Assembly (NCBI GenBank): GCA_910588145.1
Contig: CAJUPO010000010.1
Coordinates: forward strand, 1 to 64,000
DNA from: an uncultured Oscillospiraceae bacterium
GTDB taxonomy: Bacteria > Bacillota > Clostridia > Oscillospirales > Ruminococcaceae
DNA: 64,000 nt
Reading direction: 5' to 3'
Both the position numbers and the translations under genes were made by a program. The notes beneath the pieces were generated by a model. It made no database searches. It was not told the DNA's origin and saw only the letters and a list, made by a program, of their open reading frames with translations. Positions 1-8,771 of the stretch are shown here, one piece after another (positions within the stretch are counted from its first letter, which is position 1; each line of letters starts with the position of its first letter).

Positions 1-128
1 GATTACAGTATACCACCTTTTCTTTCCTTTGTCAATACCTTTTTTTGAATTTGTATAATATTATAGTTTATAAAAGTTGATGATAATGCTAATTGTGCAA
101 AATTAACATAAATCATAGTAAAAAAGAC

Positions 129-875
129 TTATTTGGGAAGATGAAACTCTGAAATTTTCCAATTGCCGTCCTGCATGGATATAACAAAACGGTTTGTAAT
201 ATCGTTTTTCTGTTCACCTGTTTCTGTATTTTCATAGTGTGAAACGGCACTGAAAATGACTTCTGTTTCGTTACCGTCTACATAAATAAGATCGGTACCC
301 TGATAAAATGAGTCAGCGCCCCTTGCACTGTCACGGCAGTAAGCTTTTCCGTCAATGTCCTTATATTTAGCGCTGGATTCAAGCTCTGAGGAATCGCTGA
401 AAGCCGTTTTGTAATAGCTGTATATATCAGAAACAGATGTTATTTCAGGGTTAGAAATCGGATAATACCCGTCTGCTGTTCCGTTTGAATAGTCAAGATC
501 ATAGGGGCATCCGCAGAAAAGTTCAAAGTATATCTTCAATCCGCTGTAATAAAGCTCTTCTGCAATAGGAGTTATATAGGATTCCGGGTCATTTTGTTCA
601 GTGAGATCGCTGTTATCGTAATCAGGAATTGTTTCAGGGGAATCGCTTTCAGTAGTTTCTTCGGAATCTAAAGCGGTATCGGTATCTGCGGTATTTATTG
701 CCGGATTTTGTTTTGGTTTTTCTATTGTTATTTGGGTATCTGAATATATTTCGGCAGCTGAAGTTTCAGAAATATAAACTTTTGCCGATGTTTCAGCAGA
801 TTCAGAACTTTTAACGCATCCTGAGGCTGAAACTGCAAAAGCGGACAATATAATAGCGGCGGCAGCTTTTTTCAT
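129..875 (-). CDS. Predicted secreted lipoprotein, unknown function
   Basis: A 248-residue protein that I cannot assign to a family. It begins with a Lys-Lys-Ala signal peptide ending in a lipobox-like ASGC, so Cys21 is the likely lipidated residue and the protein should sit on the outer face of the membrane. Residues 22-95 are a Ser/Thr/Glu/Asp-rich low-complexity linker. Residues 110-248 look globular, with many aromatic and acidic residues. The ATG at 875 is chosen because AAAGGAG lies just upstream; an upstream in-frame start would lie inside the end of rnr. It begins 10 nt after the rnr stop and is probably co-transcribed with it. Function unknown. Confidence 0.8.
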   Translation of the reverse strand: MKKAAAAIILSAFAVSASGCVKSSESAETSAKVYISETSAAEIYSDTQITIEKPKQNPAINTADTDTALDSEETTESDSPETIPDYDNSDLTEQNDPESYITPIAEELYYSGLKIYFELFCGCPYDLDYSNGTADGYYPISNPEITSVSDIYSYYKTAFSDSSELESSAKYKDIDGKAYCRDSARGADSFYQGTDLIYVDGNETEVIFSAVSHYENTETGEQKNDITNRFVISMQDGNWKISEFHLPK

Positions 876-885
876 ATTAACTCCT

Positions 886-3051
886 TTATAAGATAATTTC
901 AAAATCAATATTTCCGCTGTTTACGTCAGCCTTTGAGCACATAACTTTAACAGTATCGCCGACAGAATAGGAAGCGCTGCTGTATTCATCGGAAATGGTG
1001 AAAAATCCGTCATATACATAGTTTCCCTCCGGAAGCGTATTAATATGAACAAGACCCTCGATTGTATTTGGAAGCTCTGCATAGAATCCAAATTCAGTTA
1101 CAGACGTAATAAATCCCATAAATTCTTCTCCGATATGCTGCTGCATATATTCAGCCTTGTAGCAGTCCTCGCAGTCTCTTTCGATGTTCATTGCTCTTAT
1201 TTCCATATCGGTTGAATGCTGTGACGCACGGCTTACAAATCCGGAATACCTTCCGGCAAGGCGTTCTTTATCAGCGCCGGAAACGTAATCGGTAAGAATA
1301 CGGTGAATTGCAAGATCCGGATAACGTCTTATAGGCGATGTAAAGTGTGCGTAATCATCAAGTGCAAGACCAAAATGTCCCACTGGCTTTGGATCATATT
1401 TAGCTTTTGCCATAGAACGCAGAGTCATCATGTTTACGGCAGGGTAACATGGCTTTTCACGGGCATTTTCAAGAATTTGTGCAAGATGGCATGGTTTAGC
1501 TTCAGAAAATACCGGATACTGAACATTCATTTTTGTAAGAGCCTCTTTAAGGTCCGAAATTTTTTCCGGAGAAGGGGACTCGTGTATACGATAAACAAAA
1601 GGCAGTTCATTTTCCCTTGCAAGAGAGGCGGCAGATTCATTGGCAAGAAGCATAAATTCCTCAATGATCATTTCGCTTTTTCCGCGGGTTCTCGGAACAA
1701 CGTCTATACAGATGTTGTTATCGTCCATTATAATTTTACTTTCGGAAGTTTCAATTGCAGGTGCGCCTCGTTTTTTCCTCAGTGCAAGACGCTTATCCGC
1801 AAGCTCGTTCATAATTTTGACGGACGGAATAAGCTGCGCATATTTTTCTTTTATTTCCTCAGAGGCGGTATCGTCAAGTATAGTGTTAATTTCCTTGTAA
1901 ATGCCTTTAACCCTCGAACAAATCACGCTTTTGGCGAATTTAAAGCTTTTTAGTTCACCGTATTCGTCAATATTCATTATTGCGGAGAAAGTAAGGCGGT
2001 TTTCATTAGGATTAAGGGAACATATACCGTTAGAGAGTTCTTTCGGCAGCATGGGTATAACTTTATTGGAATAGTAAATGCTTGTACCTCTGTCAAGAGC
2101 CTCCTTATCAAGAGGACTGTTGCCTCTGACATAGTGAGAAACATCGGCAATATGAACGCCCAGAACATATCCGCCGTCATTTGTTTTTTCAATGGAAACT
2201 GCGTCGTCAAGGTCCTTGGATTCAGCGCTGTCTATTGTGAAGATTGGTTTATCCCGCAGATCGAGGCGATCCTTGAAGTCATATTCCCAGATTCCTGCTG
2301 CTGAGATTTTTTTTGCCTGGTGCATGGCGCTTTCGGAAAATTCAGTCGGAATACCGTTAACAGTAAGCATAGCCTGGGCGCAGGCTTCTGCTTTTTGTGA
2401 ATCACCGAAGCTAAAGAGAATTTTTACCCTGTGGTCGGCATGGCGTGAACCTCTGTATATTATTTCTGCAAGAACTTTGTCGCCCTCTTTGCAGATAATG
2501 TCATCACCGGCGATTTTTATAGGAGTTTTGGACATGGTATCCGGCTTGAACATCAGTCGGTTATCATCCTTAACAATTACGCCGGTCAGCTTAGCGGAGG
2601 CGGTTTTTAAGATGTCTGCAACCTCTCCCTCGGGACTGCCTGAACGTGAATCTATATATCTTGCAAGTACAGTATCTCCCGGCATTGCTCCGCAAAGAAA
2701 CTTACCCGGAATAAATATTTCTTCTTCATTGTCGCATCTCTTTATAAATCCGAAGGTTCTGTTAAGCCGAACAACCTCAGCCTTAAAGAATCCGGCAGCT
2801 TCGGCAAGTACTAAGCCTCTTCTGCGTTCGCATATGATTCCCTCAGAAATAAGATTTGACAAAGCGCTGTCAAAGTTTTTGCTGCTGCCCTTTTTGCTTC
2901 TGCATTTTGCCGCAAGTTCTTTTTTGGGCATGGGCTTTTTAGCTGTCTTTTTTAGAAAAGTTAAAATTTTATTCCTGTAATTCTGAGTAGAATATTTTGC
3001 GCTGTTCGATTCAGTTTTATATTTTATTTTTCCTGAATTTTTTTTGCTCAT
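886..3051 (-). CDS. rnr: Ribonuclease R (RNase II/VacB family 3'-5' exoribonuclease)
   Basis: A processive, magnesium-dependent 3'-5' exoribonuclease that degrades structured RNA and takes part in RNA quality control. At 721 residues it has normal family length. A basic N-terminal winged-helix region (about 25-85) is followed by cold-shock/OB domains (about 90-210) and the RNB catalytic domain, which starts near 260. The metal-binding aspartates lie in IDSAESKDLDDAVS (Asp274, 280, 282, 283). A C-terminal S1 domain covers about 640-721 (GFITSVTEFGFYAELP). It lies downstream of secG on the same strand, the usual secG-rnr order in Firmicutes, with a terminator-like hairpin between them. smpB does not follow; a lipoprotein gene does. 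Confidence 0.97.
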   Translation of the reverse strand: MSKKNSGKIKYKTESNSAKYSTQNYRNKILTFLKKTAKKPMPKKELAAKCRSKKGSSKNFDSALSNLISEGIICERRRGLVLAEAAGFFKAEVVRLNRTFGFIKRCDNEEEIFIPGKFLCGAMPGDTVLARYIDSRSGSPEGEVADILKTASAKLTGVIVKDDNRLMFKPDTMSKTPIKIAGDDIICKEGDKVLAEIIYRGSRHADHRVKILFSFGDSQKAEACAQAMLTVNGIPTEFSESAMHQAKKISAAGIWEYDFKDRLDLRDKPIFTIDSAESKDLDDAVSIEKTNDGGYVLGVHIADVSHYVRGNSPLDKEALDRGTSIYYSNKVIPMLPKELSNGICSLNPNENRLTFSAIMNIDEYGELKSFKFAKSVICSRVKGIYKEINTILDDTASEEIKEKYAQLIPSVKIMNELADKRLALRKKRGAPAIETSESKIIMDDNNICIDVVPRTRGKSEMIIEEFMLLANESAASLARENELPFVYRIHESPSPEKISDLKEALTKMNVQYPVFSEAKPCHLAQILENAREKPCYPAVNMMTLRSMAKAKYDPKPVGHFGLALDDYAHFTSPIRRYPDLAIHRILTDYVSGADKERLAGRYSGFVSRASQHSTDMEIRAMNIERDCEDCYKAEYMQQHIGEEFMGFITSVTEFGFYAELPNTIEGLVHINTLPEGNYVYDGFFTISDEYSSASYSVGDTVKVMCSKADVNSGNIDFEIIL

Positions 3052-3093
3052 AAATTATCTCCGTTCTTCCGGCTTTACCGGCATATAAAAATA

Positions 3094-3121
3094 ATGTCCT
3101 GTGACTGGATTCACAGGACAT
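3094..3121 (-). terminator. Rho-independent terminator-like hairpin after secG
   Basis: An 11-bp perfect stem (ATGTCCTGTGA paired with TCACAGGACAT) with a 6-nt loop. Read on the minus strand it is followed by a T-rich stretch (TTATTTTTAT). It lies between the secG stop and the rnr start, so rnr would be reached only by read-through or from its own promoter. Confidence 0.75.
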
Positions 3122-3131
3122 TCAGAAATTT

Positions 3132-3392
3132 TTATTTTAGCTTTGTGATTACATGAATCGCAATTGTAAGAACAAAGAACAGTATTAAAAGAACTCTTGT
3201 AATTTTTTTCAAAATAGCTTCTTTAGTTCTTCCTTCATTCTGTCCGTAAAAAGAATCATTAGCGCCGCCTGTAATAGCAGCCGTCATATTCTGCTGCTGC
3301 TTGGAATCCTGAAGCAGGCATAAAATAACAGCAAGAATACAAGTTATGATCAGCAGAACGCCGCCGATGATTTCAAGTACGCTCATTTCCAT
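3132..3392 (-). CDS. secG: Preprotein translocase subunit SecG
   Basis: A small membrane subunit of the SecYEG channel that supports SecA-driven protein export. The protein has 86 residues with two predicted membrane helices, one N-terminal (IIGGVLLIITCILAVILCLL) and one C-terminal (VLLILFFVLTIAIHVI). Between them is the family-type loop beginning LLQDSKQQ and containing TAAITGGAND. The ATG at 3392 is preferred because GGAGG lies 10 nt upstream; an in-frame ATG further upstream has no such site. Its place directly upstream of rnr is conserved in Firmicutes and supports the call. Confidence 0.92.
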   Translation of the reverse strand: MEMSVLEIIGGVLLIITCILAVILCLLQDSKQQQNMTAAITGGANDSFYGQNEGRTKEAILKKITRVLLILFFVLTIAIHVITKLK

Positions 3393-3501
3393 TGGCTGTT
3401 TTCCTCCATTTATTATAACCATTTATCAAATTATATTTAGTATATCACAAAAAAAAAGAAATTGCAATACATTTTATACAAAAAAAGTAAAAAAGCTTAA
3501 A

Positions 3502-4104
3502 TCAAGAGAGCATATCCTTTGTAATTTCAAAGGAAGCGCAGTCGTTATTTGCATTATCAAGATACGGTGCATAGTAGAGCTTGAAGCTGTCCCATCCGGA
3601 CGGAATTTCAAGCAGCACGTGGGCTGACAGGCTTTCACCGGCTGGAATTTCGGTTTCAATCGAAGTATAGTCCTCAACCTTATTTTTTTCAATAAGAATA
3701 TAGGAGGATACCGGAAGCTCTGTAATTTCGCCGCTTGAAGAATACAGAAAATCTCTGAGTGAGGAAACTGAAAGTGCTTCGCTGTTGTTGTTTTTTATAT
3801 CGAAGCGGCATGCAATATAATCTGTCTTTTGAGAATAGTAAGAGTCCGGACCCACGGTATCAAATATTTCAGCAGATTTAAAGGCGATGTCTGTTTGGGA
3901 AATACTTACAGTACTTCCGCCCTCAGCCTTAGTTTCATTTCCAATCTGAGGTTTGCCGTTATTCGTTGGATTGCTGTACTGATACTGATGCTGGCTGTCA
4001 TAGTATGTAATGTTATTGCTATTAGTATCATTTTTATCGCAGCCGGTTAATGCAAGCAGCATAGCCGCAGCAGAAACTGCTGCAAAAGCTTTTATAAAAT
4101 TCAT
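3502..4104 (-). CDS. Predicted lipoprotein, DUF4352-like
   Basis: A 200-residue lipoprotein with a clear signal peptide and the lipobox LTGC, giving Cys22 as the lipid-modified residue. After a short Asn/Ser/Tyr-rich linker, residues 70-200 form a predicted beta-rich domain. Its pattern (a hydrophobic strand ACRFDIKNNNSEALSV, then a late AGESLSAHVLLEIPSGWDSFKL) resembles the immunoglobulin-like DUF4352 fold found in many Firmicute lipoproteins. That assignment is by eye and tentative. The start is supported by AGGAG 8 nt upstream. It is the second lipoprotein in this minus-strand cluster. Its ligand is unknown. Confidence 0.8.
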   Translation of the reverse strand: MNFIKAFAAVSAAAMLLALTGCDKNDTNSNNITYYDSQHQYQYSNPTNNGKPQIGNETKAEGGSTVSISQTDIAFKSAEIFDTVGPDSYYSQKTDYIACRFDIKNNNSEALSVSSLRDFLYSSSGEITELPVSSYILIEKNKVEDYTSIETEIPAGESLSAHVLLEIPSGWDSFKLYYAPYLDNANNDCASFEITKDMLS

Positions 4105-4189
4105 ATTAATTCTCCTTGATTTTCAACATATTACGCAGATAATTATAACATTAACAGTTAAAAAAATCAATACTATGTTAAACAAAAAA

Positions 4190-4213
4190 ATCCCCCGACA
4201 TAATTCGGAGGAT
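4190..4213 (-). terminator. Rho-independent terminator of the ferredoxin gene
   Basis: A 9-bp stem (ATCCTCCGA paired with TCGGGGGAT on the minus strand, one T-G pair) with a 6-nt loop, followed on the minus strand by seven T residues. It starts about 20 nt after the ferredoxin stop codon. Confidence 0.85.
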
Positions 4214-4234
4214 AATTTTTATAACAACTGATTA

Positions 4235-4405
4235 TCAGTCTGCTGAAGGAGCACTTACAGGACAAACTCCTGCGCAAGCGCCGCAGTCGATACATGTATC
4301 AGCGTCAATAACGTATTTATCGTCGCCTTCTGAAATTGCAGAAACAGGACATTCACCTGCACAAGCGCCGCAGCTGATGCATTCGTCGGAAATTTTGTAT
4401 GCCAT
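4235..4405 (-). CDS. 2[4Fe-4S] ferredoxin
   Basis: A 56-residue clostridial-type ferredoxin, a soluble low-potential electron carrier, for instance for pyruvate:ferredoxin oxidoreductase or hydrogenase. Two cluster-binding motifs are visible: CISCGACAGECP near the N-terminus and CIDCGACAGVCP near the C-terminus. Each supplies three Cys in CxxCxxC and a fourth before Pro, as expected for two [4Fe-4S] clusters. The motif halves are near-repeats, the family's known internal duplication. GGAGGTG lies just upstream of the ATG. It is a single-gene unit with its own promoter and terminator. Confidence 0.96.
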   Translation of the reverse strand: MAYKISDECISCGACAGECPVSAISEGDDKYVIDADTCIDCGACAGVCPVSAPSAD

Positions 4406-4468
4406 TATAAAACACCTCCGGTTTAAGTATGAGATAAAAAATCCGCAAGGATTTTTATCCTTAAGTAT

Positions 4469-4496
4469 ATTCTATCATATTTTCAGTAAATTGCAA
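4469..4496 (-). promoter_or_regulatory. Predicted SigA promoter for the ferredoxin gene
   Basis: On the minus strand TTGCAA and TAGAAT are separated by 16 nt. The leader downstream contains a small hairpin (AAAATCC, loop TTGC, GGATTTT) followed by T residues, which could act as a weak attenuator. Confidence 0.6.
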
Positions 4497-4517
4497 GTGT
4501 TTTTTTAAAATTAATAA

Positions 4518-4546
4518 TTGACAAATTTGGAAACAGGGTATAAAAT
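4518..4546 (+). promoter_or_regulatory. Predicted SigA promoter for the amidohydrolase gene
   Basis: A consensus TTGACA box and TAAAAT are separated by 17 nt. The predicted transcript starts about 50 nt before the ATG at 4603. Confidence 0.7.
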
Positions 4547-4602
4547 TTATTTGATAATATAAAATGCAGATTTTTGTAAATTTAATTTAAGGAAATGATG
4601 GA

Positions 4603-5406
4603 ATGTATATTGATTTTCATACCCATGCTTTCAGTGAAAAGATCGCTGAAAAGGCAATGAAAAATCTGTCGGCGGTTTCGGAAATGAATCCCTGCACTGA
4701 CGGAACTGTCGGTGATCTTTGCAGTCTGCTCAAAAGCAGAGGCATTGATGAGGCAGTGCTTCTGCCGGTGGCGACAAAGCCTGCGCAGCATGAGATAATA
4801 AACTCATGGGCGCAGTCTGTAAACAACAAAAACGGTATATATGCCTTTGGAAGTGTTTATCCGAAAAGCGAAGAGGCTGTTGAAGAAGTTGACAGAATTA
4901 AAAACAGGGGGCTTTACGGAGTAAAGCTGCACCCTGATTATCAGAATTTTACAGCCGATGATGAAAGCATTTATCCAGTCTATGAAAAATGCAGTGAACT
5001 GGGACTTCCGGTGGTATTTCACGCAGGATATGATCCGCTTTCTCCTGATTTTATACACGGCAATCCGGAGGATTTTGTCAGGATATGCGAAAACTTTCCT
5101 GATCTCAGGGTTATACTTGCCCATCTTGGGGGTATGCACCGCTGGGATATAGCTGAACGGCTTCTTGCAGGCAGATTTGAAAATTTATGGCTTGATACTG
5201 CGGTCATAGCCGGCGAGATAGGCGCTGATATGTTCAGCAGAATAGTGAAAAAGCACGGCGCTGACAGGATTCTTTTTGCAAGCGACTGCCCATGGGACGA
5301 TCCGGTGAATGAGATAAAGCTAATTGAGTCTTTGGATATTCCTGATAGTGAAAAGGAAAAAATTTTTTATAAAAATGCTCATGAGCTTCTTGATTTTAAG
5401 AGGTAA
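4603..5406 (+). CDS. Metal-dependent amidohydrolase (Amidohydro_2 / TIM-barrel family)
   Basis: A 267-residue cytoplasmic TIM-barrel hydrolase. The N-terminal DFHTHAF gives the His-x-His metal site (His6, His8). Further likely ligands lie in GVKLHPDYQ, VVFHAGYDP, AHLGGMHRWD and the late ASDCPWDDP, whose Asp is the typical last ligand. This pattern fits the PF04909 amidohydrolase superfamily, whose members decarboxylate or hydrolyse varied small molecules; the substrate cannot be read from sequence. It is monocistronic, with its own promoter and a strong terminator, and converges on thrS. Confidence 0.85.
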   Translation: MYIDFHTHAFSEKIAEKAMKNLSAVSEMNPCTDGTVGDLCSLLKSRGIDEAVLLPVATKPAQHEIINSWAQSVNNKNGIYAFGSVYPKSEEAVEEVDRIKNRGLYGVKLHPDYQNFTADDESIYPVYEKCSELGLPVVFHAGYDPLSPDFIHGNPEDFVRICENFPDLRVILAHLGGMHRWDIAERLLAGRFENLWLDTAVIAGEIGADMFSRIVKKHGADRILFASDCPWDDPVNEIKLIESLDIPDSEKEKIFYKNAHELLDFKR

Positions 5407-5410
5407 ACAA

Positions 5411-5439
5411 AATAACCGGAGGGATTTCCTCCGGTTATT
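5411..5439. terminator. Bidirectional terminator between the amidohydrolase gene and thrS
   Basis: A perfect 12-bp stem (AATAACCGGAGG paired with CCTCCGGTTATT) with a 5-nt loop. It is flanked by a T-rich run on the plus side and by T residues on the minus side, so it can end both converging transcripts. Confidence 0.9.
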
Positions 5440-5457
5440 TTATATTTATTTTAGTAA

Positions 5458-7404
5458 TTATTTTTTCTTTGAAGCAATTTCGTCAAGCAGACGTCCGAGA
5501 AGAGCGTCTGAAGACATCGAACCCAAATCACCGTCACGTCTTGAACGGACAGAAACAGTCTTGCTTTCAGCTTCGCTGTCCCCGACAATAATCATATAAG
5601 GAATCTTTTCAAGCTGTGCCTGTCTGATTTTGTATCCCATTTTTTCTGCTCTGTCGTCAATAGTACATCTTATTCCCGCAGCTTCAAGCTTTGCGGCAAT
5701 TTCGTTTACATACGGCAGATGTCTGTCTGCAATCGGGATAAAGCGGATCTGTTCCGGAGCGATCCAAAGCGGCAGTGCGCCTGCAAAATGCTCGATCATA
5801 TAAGCTAAAGTACGTTCATAACAGCCCAGTGATGTTCTGTGAATGATATAAGGACGCTTTTTAGTTCCGTCAACGTCGACATATTCCATACCGAATCTTT
5901 CTGCGAGCAGCATATCAATTTGAATAGTAACAAGAGTATCTTCCTTGCCGTATACATTCTTGTACTGAATATCAAGCTTTGGACCGTAGAAAGCGGCTTC
6001 ATCAATTCCGATTTCATATTTTACGCCCAGATGGTCAAGTATCTTCGCCATAACAGCCTGTGCTTCTTCCCACTGCTCGGCAGTACCCTCGTATTTATTT
6101 TTGGGGTTTGCAGGATCCCACTGGGAGAATCTGAAAGTACAGTCCTCAAGGAGTCCTACTGTTTCAAGCATATATTTAGCAAGATCAAGACAGTCTTTAA
6201 ATTCCTCCTCAAGCTGGTCAGGACGAAGAACAAGGTGACCTTCTGAAATCGTAAACTGGCGGACACGGATAAGACCGTGCATTTCTCCGCTGTCCTCTTT
6301 ACGGAACAGGGTAGAGGTTTCGCCCAGCCTCATTGGCAGGTCACGGTAAGAACGCTGTCTGTTGAGGAAAACCTGATACTGGAAAGGACATGTCATTGGG
6401 CGCATTGCAAAGCATTCCTTTGTTTCGTCATGGGGATCTCCTAAAATGAACATACCGTCAAGGTAGTGATCCCAGTGTCCTGAAATTTTATAAAATTCAC
6501 GCTTAGCCATAAGCGGTGTTTTTGTAAGCAGGTATCCGTGTTTTTGCTCTACGTCTTCAACCCATCTCTGGAGAAGCTGAACTACTCTTGCGCCCTTTGG
6601 CAGGAGTATTGGGAGTCCCTGACCCACAACATCTACCGTTGTGAAGTATTCAAGCTCGCGTCCAAGCTTGTTGTGGTCACGCATTTTTGCGTCTTCACGG
6701 CGCTTAAGCTCCTCCTCAAGCAGTGCGGCCTTAGGGAATGAGGTTCCGTAAATACGGGAAAGCATTTTGTTTTTTTCACTGCCTCTCCAGTAGGCGCCAG
6801 TGCAGGAAATTAGCTTGAATGCCTTTACGGGAGCAGTTGTCATCAGGTGAGGACCGGCGCAGAGGTCAGTAAATTCTCCCTGCTTATAGAATGAAATCGG
6901 CTCTCCCTTGCCGGAATGTTCACGGCATAGCTCAGCCTTATAGATTTCGCCCTGTTCTTCCAGAACTTTCAGCGCTTTATCGGGAGTCATTTCAAATTGT
7001 TCAAGCTGAAGACCCTCTTTGACAATTTTCTTCATTTCTGCTTCAATTTTTTCAAGTTCTTCCGAAGTAAACGGCTTTTCAAGATCAAAATCATAGTAGA
7101 ATCCGTTGTCAATTGCCGGACCGATCGCAAGCTTTGTTTCCGGATAAAGTCTTTTAACAGCCTGAGCAAGAATATGCGATGACGTATGCCAAAACGCTTT
7201 TTTGCCCTCGTCGGAGTCAAAGGTCATAACTTCAAATTCGCAGTCGCTGTCAATAACGGTTCTCAGGTCCATTACTTCGCCGTTTATTTTTACACAGCAG
7301 GCAGCTTTGTAAAGACCGGCGCCTATGCCCTTGATAATTTCAGCGGCAGAGCATCCCTGCTCGGCTTCCCGGACGCTTCCGTCTTTAAGTGTTAATTTTA
7401 TCAT
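5458..7404 (-). CDS. thrS: Threonyl-tRNA synthetase
   Basis: A class II synthetase that charges tRNA-Thr. At 648 residues it has the full bacterial architecture: an N-terminal TGS domain (1-62), an editing domain (about 65-230) with HTSSHILAQAV and a downstream CAGPH element, a catalytic core (about 245-540) with the zinc-site Cys in MRPMTCPFQYQ and motif-2-type FRKEDSGEMHGL, and an anticodon-binding domain at the C-terminus. GGAGG lies 7 nt before the ATG. It follows the membrane hydrolase by 32 nt. The only regulatory element seen upstream on this strand is the T-box at 8772-9017, ahead of that hydrolase. Confidence 0.98.
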   Translation of the reverse strand: MIKLTLKDGSVREAEQGCSAAEIIKGIGAGLYKAACCVKINGEVMDLRTVIDSDCEFEVMTFDSDEGKKAFWHTSSHILAQAVKRLYPETKLAIGPAIDNGFYYDFDLEKPFTSEELEKIEAEMKKIVKEGLQLEQFEMTPDKALKVLEEQGEIYKAELCREHSGKGEPISFYKQGEFTDLCAGPHLMTTAPVKAFKLISCTGAYWRGSEKNKMLSRIYGTSFPKAALLEEELKRREDAKMRDHNKLGRELEYFTTVDVVGQGLPILLPKGARVVQLLQRWVEDVEQKHGYLLTKTPLMAKREFYKISGHWDHYLDGMFILGDPHDETKECFAMRPMTCPFQYQVFLNRQRSYRDLPMRLGETSTLFRKEDSGEMHGLIRVRQFTISEGHLVLRPDQLEEEFKDCLDLAKYMLETVGLLEDCTFRFSQWDPANPKNKYEGTAEQWEEAQAVMAKILDHLGVKYEIGIDEAAFYGPKLDIQYKNVYGKEDTLVTIQIDMLLAERFGMEYVDVDGTKKRPYIIHRTSLGCYERTLAYMIEHFAGALPLWIAPEQIRFIPIADRHLPYVNEIAAKLEAAGIRCTIDDRAEKMGYKIRQAQLEKIPYMIIVGDSEAESKTVSVRSRRDGDLGSMSSDALLGRLLDEIASKKK

Positions 7405-7436
7405 GTTTATTCCTCCAGTATTATTTATTTTAATTT

Positions 7437-8750
7437 TTAAAATCCTTTTTGTTTCAGACCGTTTACTATTCCTGCATAAAATTCCCTTACGTCAAAGCCT
7501 TTAATATTTTGGCGGTTCAGGTCTATTACGTCCCCGTGGGTTATGCCTCTTTTGCCCTGAGGCTGAAGAAAAACGAATCTGCTTCCCCATTTCATGGAAT
7601 TTACCGATACAAGACCGTCATTTTCGCCGTCGAAATATTTGACGAATCTGTATGAGAGATTTAAAGGAAACTGTCCTGAGGACGCTTTTTTTGATTTTGA
7701 ACCAATACTCTGATAGTATACGTTTTCGCTGTCCGGGCAGTTTTTGTTTAGTTCACTGCACCGTGATGCGGTGAGGTCATTGACTGCCGCAAGAAAATCC
7801 GGATTAGTATCCCCGGCTTTTTTTAAAGCCGCATTGTATTTTGAAGCTATTCCAAGGCGGATTTTTTCGGGAACCTTTTCAAGAAGATATTCTGCAAAAA
7901 GACAGCCCCTGTGGGGAGTGTTGACGGTTGTAAGGCTTGCGGTGTATTTATCTGCCCCAAGCCTGCTGATAGCATACCTTGCGTCAAGACCGCCCTTTGA
8001 ATGGGCAATAATATTAACCTTTTCACTGCCTGTTTCAGAGATTATTTCTTTTATTCTTTTTAAAAGCTCCTCTGCGCAGTCTGATACGGAAGCGGCTGAC
8101 TGCTGATTGCCGTAGTAAATAACTGCTCCGTTTTTTTCAAGCTTAGCAGGGATTCGTCCCCAGTAATTGAAAAGCTTTGTATCCCTGAAAAATACTCCGT
8201 GAACCATTAGAATCGGGTATTTTGTACGGCACAGCTCCAAAGAGGCGCTGTCTGTATTTTTGTCTGCTGCTGAGCATTCGAAACGGTATTCCTTGCCTGT
8301 AACCGAAATAATCTTTATCAGCAGTATAATATTTATTATGGGAATCATTCCGAATACTGCTCCCAGCACTCTCCACTTGATTCCAAGCTGAGTTGAAACG
8401 CAGTAAACTCGTATCATGCCGTCCCAGAAAAGAATCAGCTCACCCAAAATCACAATAACCGAATTAATGATCAGCGTCTTAGCTGAAACATCGGAAGCTG
8501 TTATCATCGCAATGAGCAGTATCAGACTGAAAATGGAAGTCGTTAAAAAAACAGTCAGCAAAATGTTTCCGCAGTGAAGTATTTTTAATTTTCTGCCGTG
8601 TTTTCCGGAAAACGAAGGGAAAATACAGAATACTATAAAGTAGATTCCTCCGAAAAGGACTGCAAGAGGCTTCGCACCGAAAGCAGTTATATCCAAAAAA
8701 AGATAAAGATTCAGCGCAAGCGCAGTTACAATAGAATGTATAATAAACAT
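7437..8750 (-). CDS. Membrane-embedded alpha/beta hydrolase (lipase-like)
   Basis: A 437-residue protein with about four or five hydrophobic segments in residues 1-160, followed by an alpha/beta-hydrolase domain. The domain begins near YPILMVHGVFFRD, the oxyanion-hole HG motif of lipases. It has the nucleophile elbow IIAHSKGG (Ala-x-Ser-x-Gly, as in Bacillus LipA), then NTPHRG, and ends with FDGENDGLVS and a late THGDV that can provide the acid and the histidine. It probably acts on lipids or esters at the membrane; the substrate is unknown. The ATG at 8750 follows AGGTG. A longer in-frame reading would run through the T-box leader and is rejected. It lies between that T-box and thrS. Confidence 0.8.
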   Translation of the reverse strand: MFIIHSIVTALALNLYLFLDITAFGAKPLAVLFGGIYFIVFCIFPSFSGKHGRKLKILHCGNILLTVFLTTSIFSLILLIAMITASDVSAKTLIINSVIVILGELILFWDGMIRVYCVSTQLGIKWRVLGAVFGMIPIINIILLIKIISVTGKEYRFECSAADKNTDSASLELCRTKYPILMVHGVFFRDTKLFNYWGRIPAKLEKNGAVIYYGNQQSAASVSDCAEELLKRIKEIISETGSEKVNIIAHSKGGLDARYAISRLGADKYTASLTTVNTPHRGCLFAEYLLEKVPEKIRLGIASKYNAALKKAGDTNPDFLAAVNDLTASRCSELNKNCPDSENVYYQSIGSKSKKASSGQFPLNLSYRFVKYFDGENDGLVSVNSMKWGSRFVFLQPQGKRGITHGDVIDLNRQNIKGFDVREFYAGIVNGLKQKGF

Positions 8751-8771
8751 CGCATCACCTCTGTAAAAAAT

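Noticed and set aside
1..128. A/T-rich end with TATAAT-like strings
   Set aside because: The direction and gene served cannot be decided from 128 nt; no paired -35 box was convincing.
876..908. Upstream in-frame start for the first lipoprotein
   Set aside because: It would add residues before the signal peptide and lies inside the end of rnr; AAAGGAG supports the ATG at 875.
1303..2980. Long plus-strand open frames opposite rnr
   Set aside because: They mirror the rnr coding sequence, have no ribosome binding site and encode no recognisable protein.
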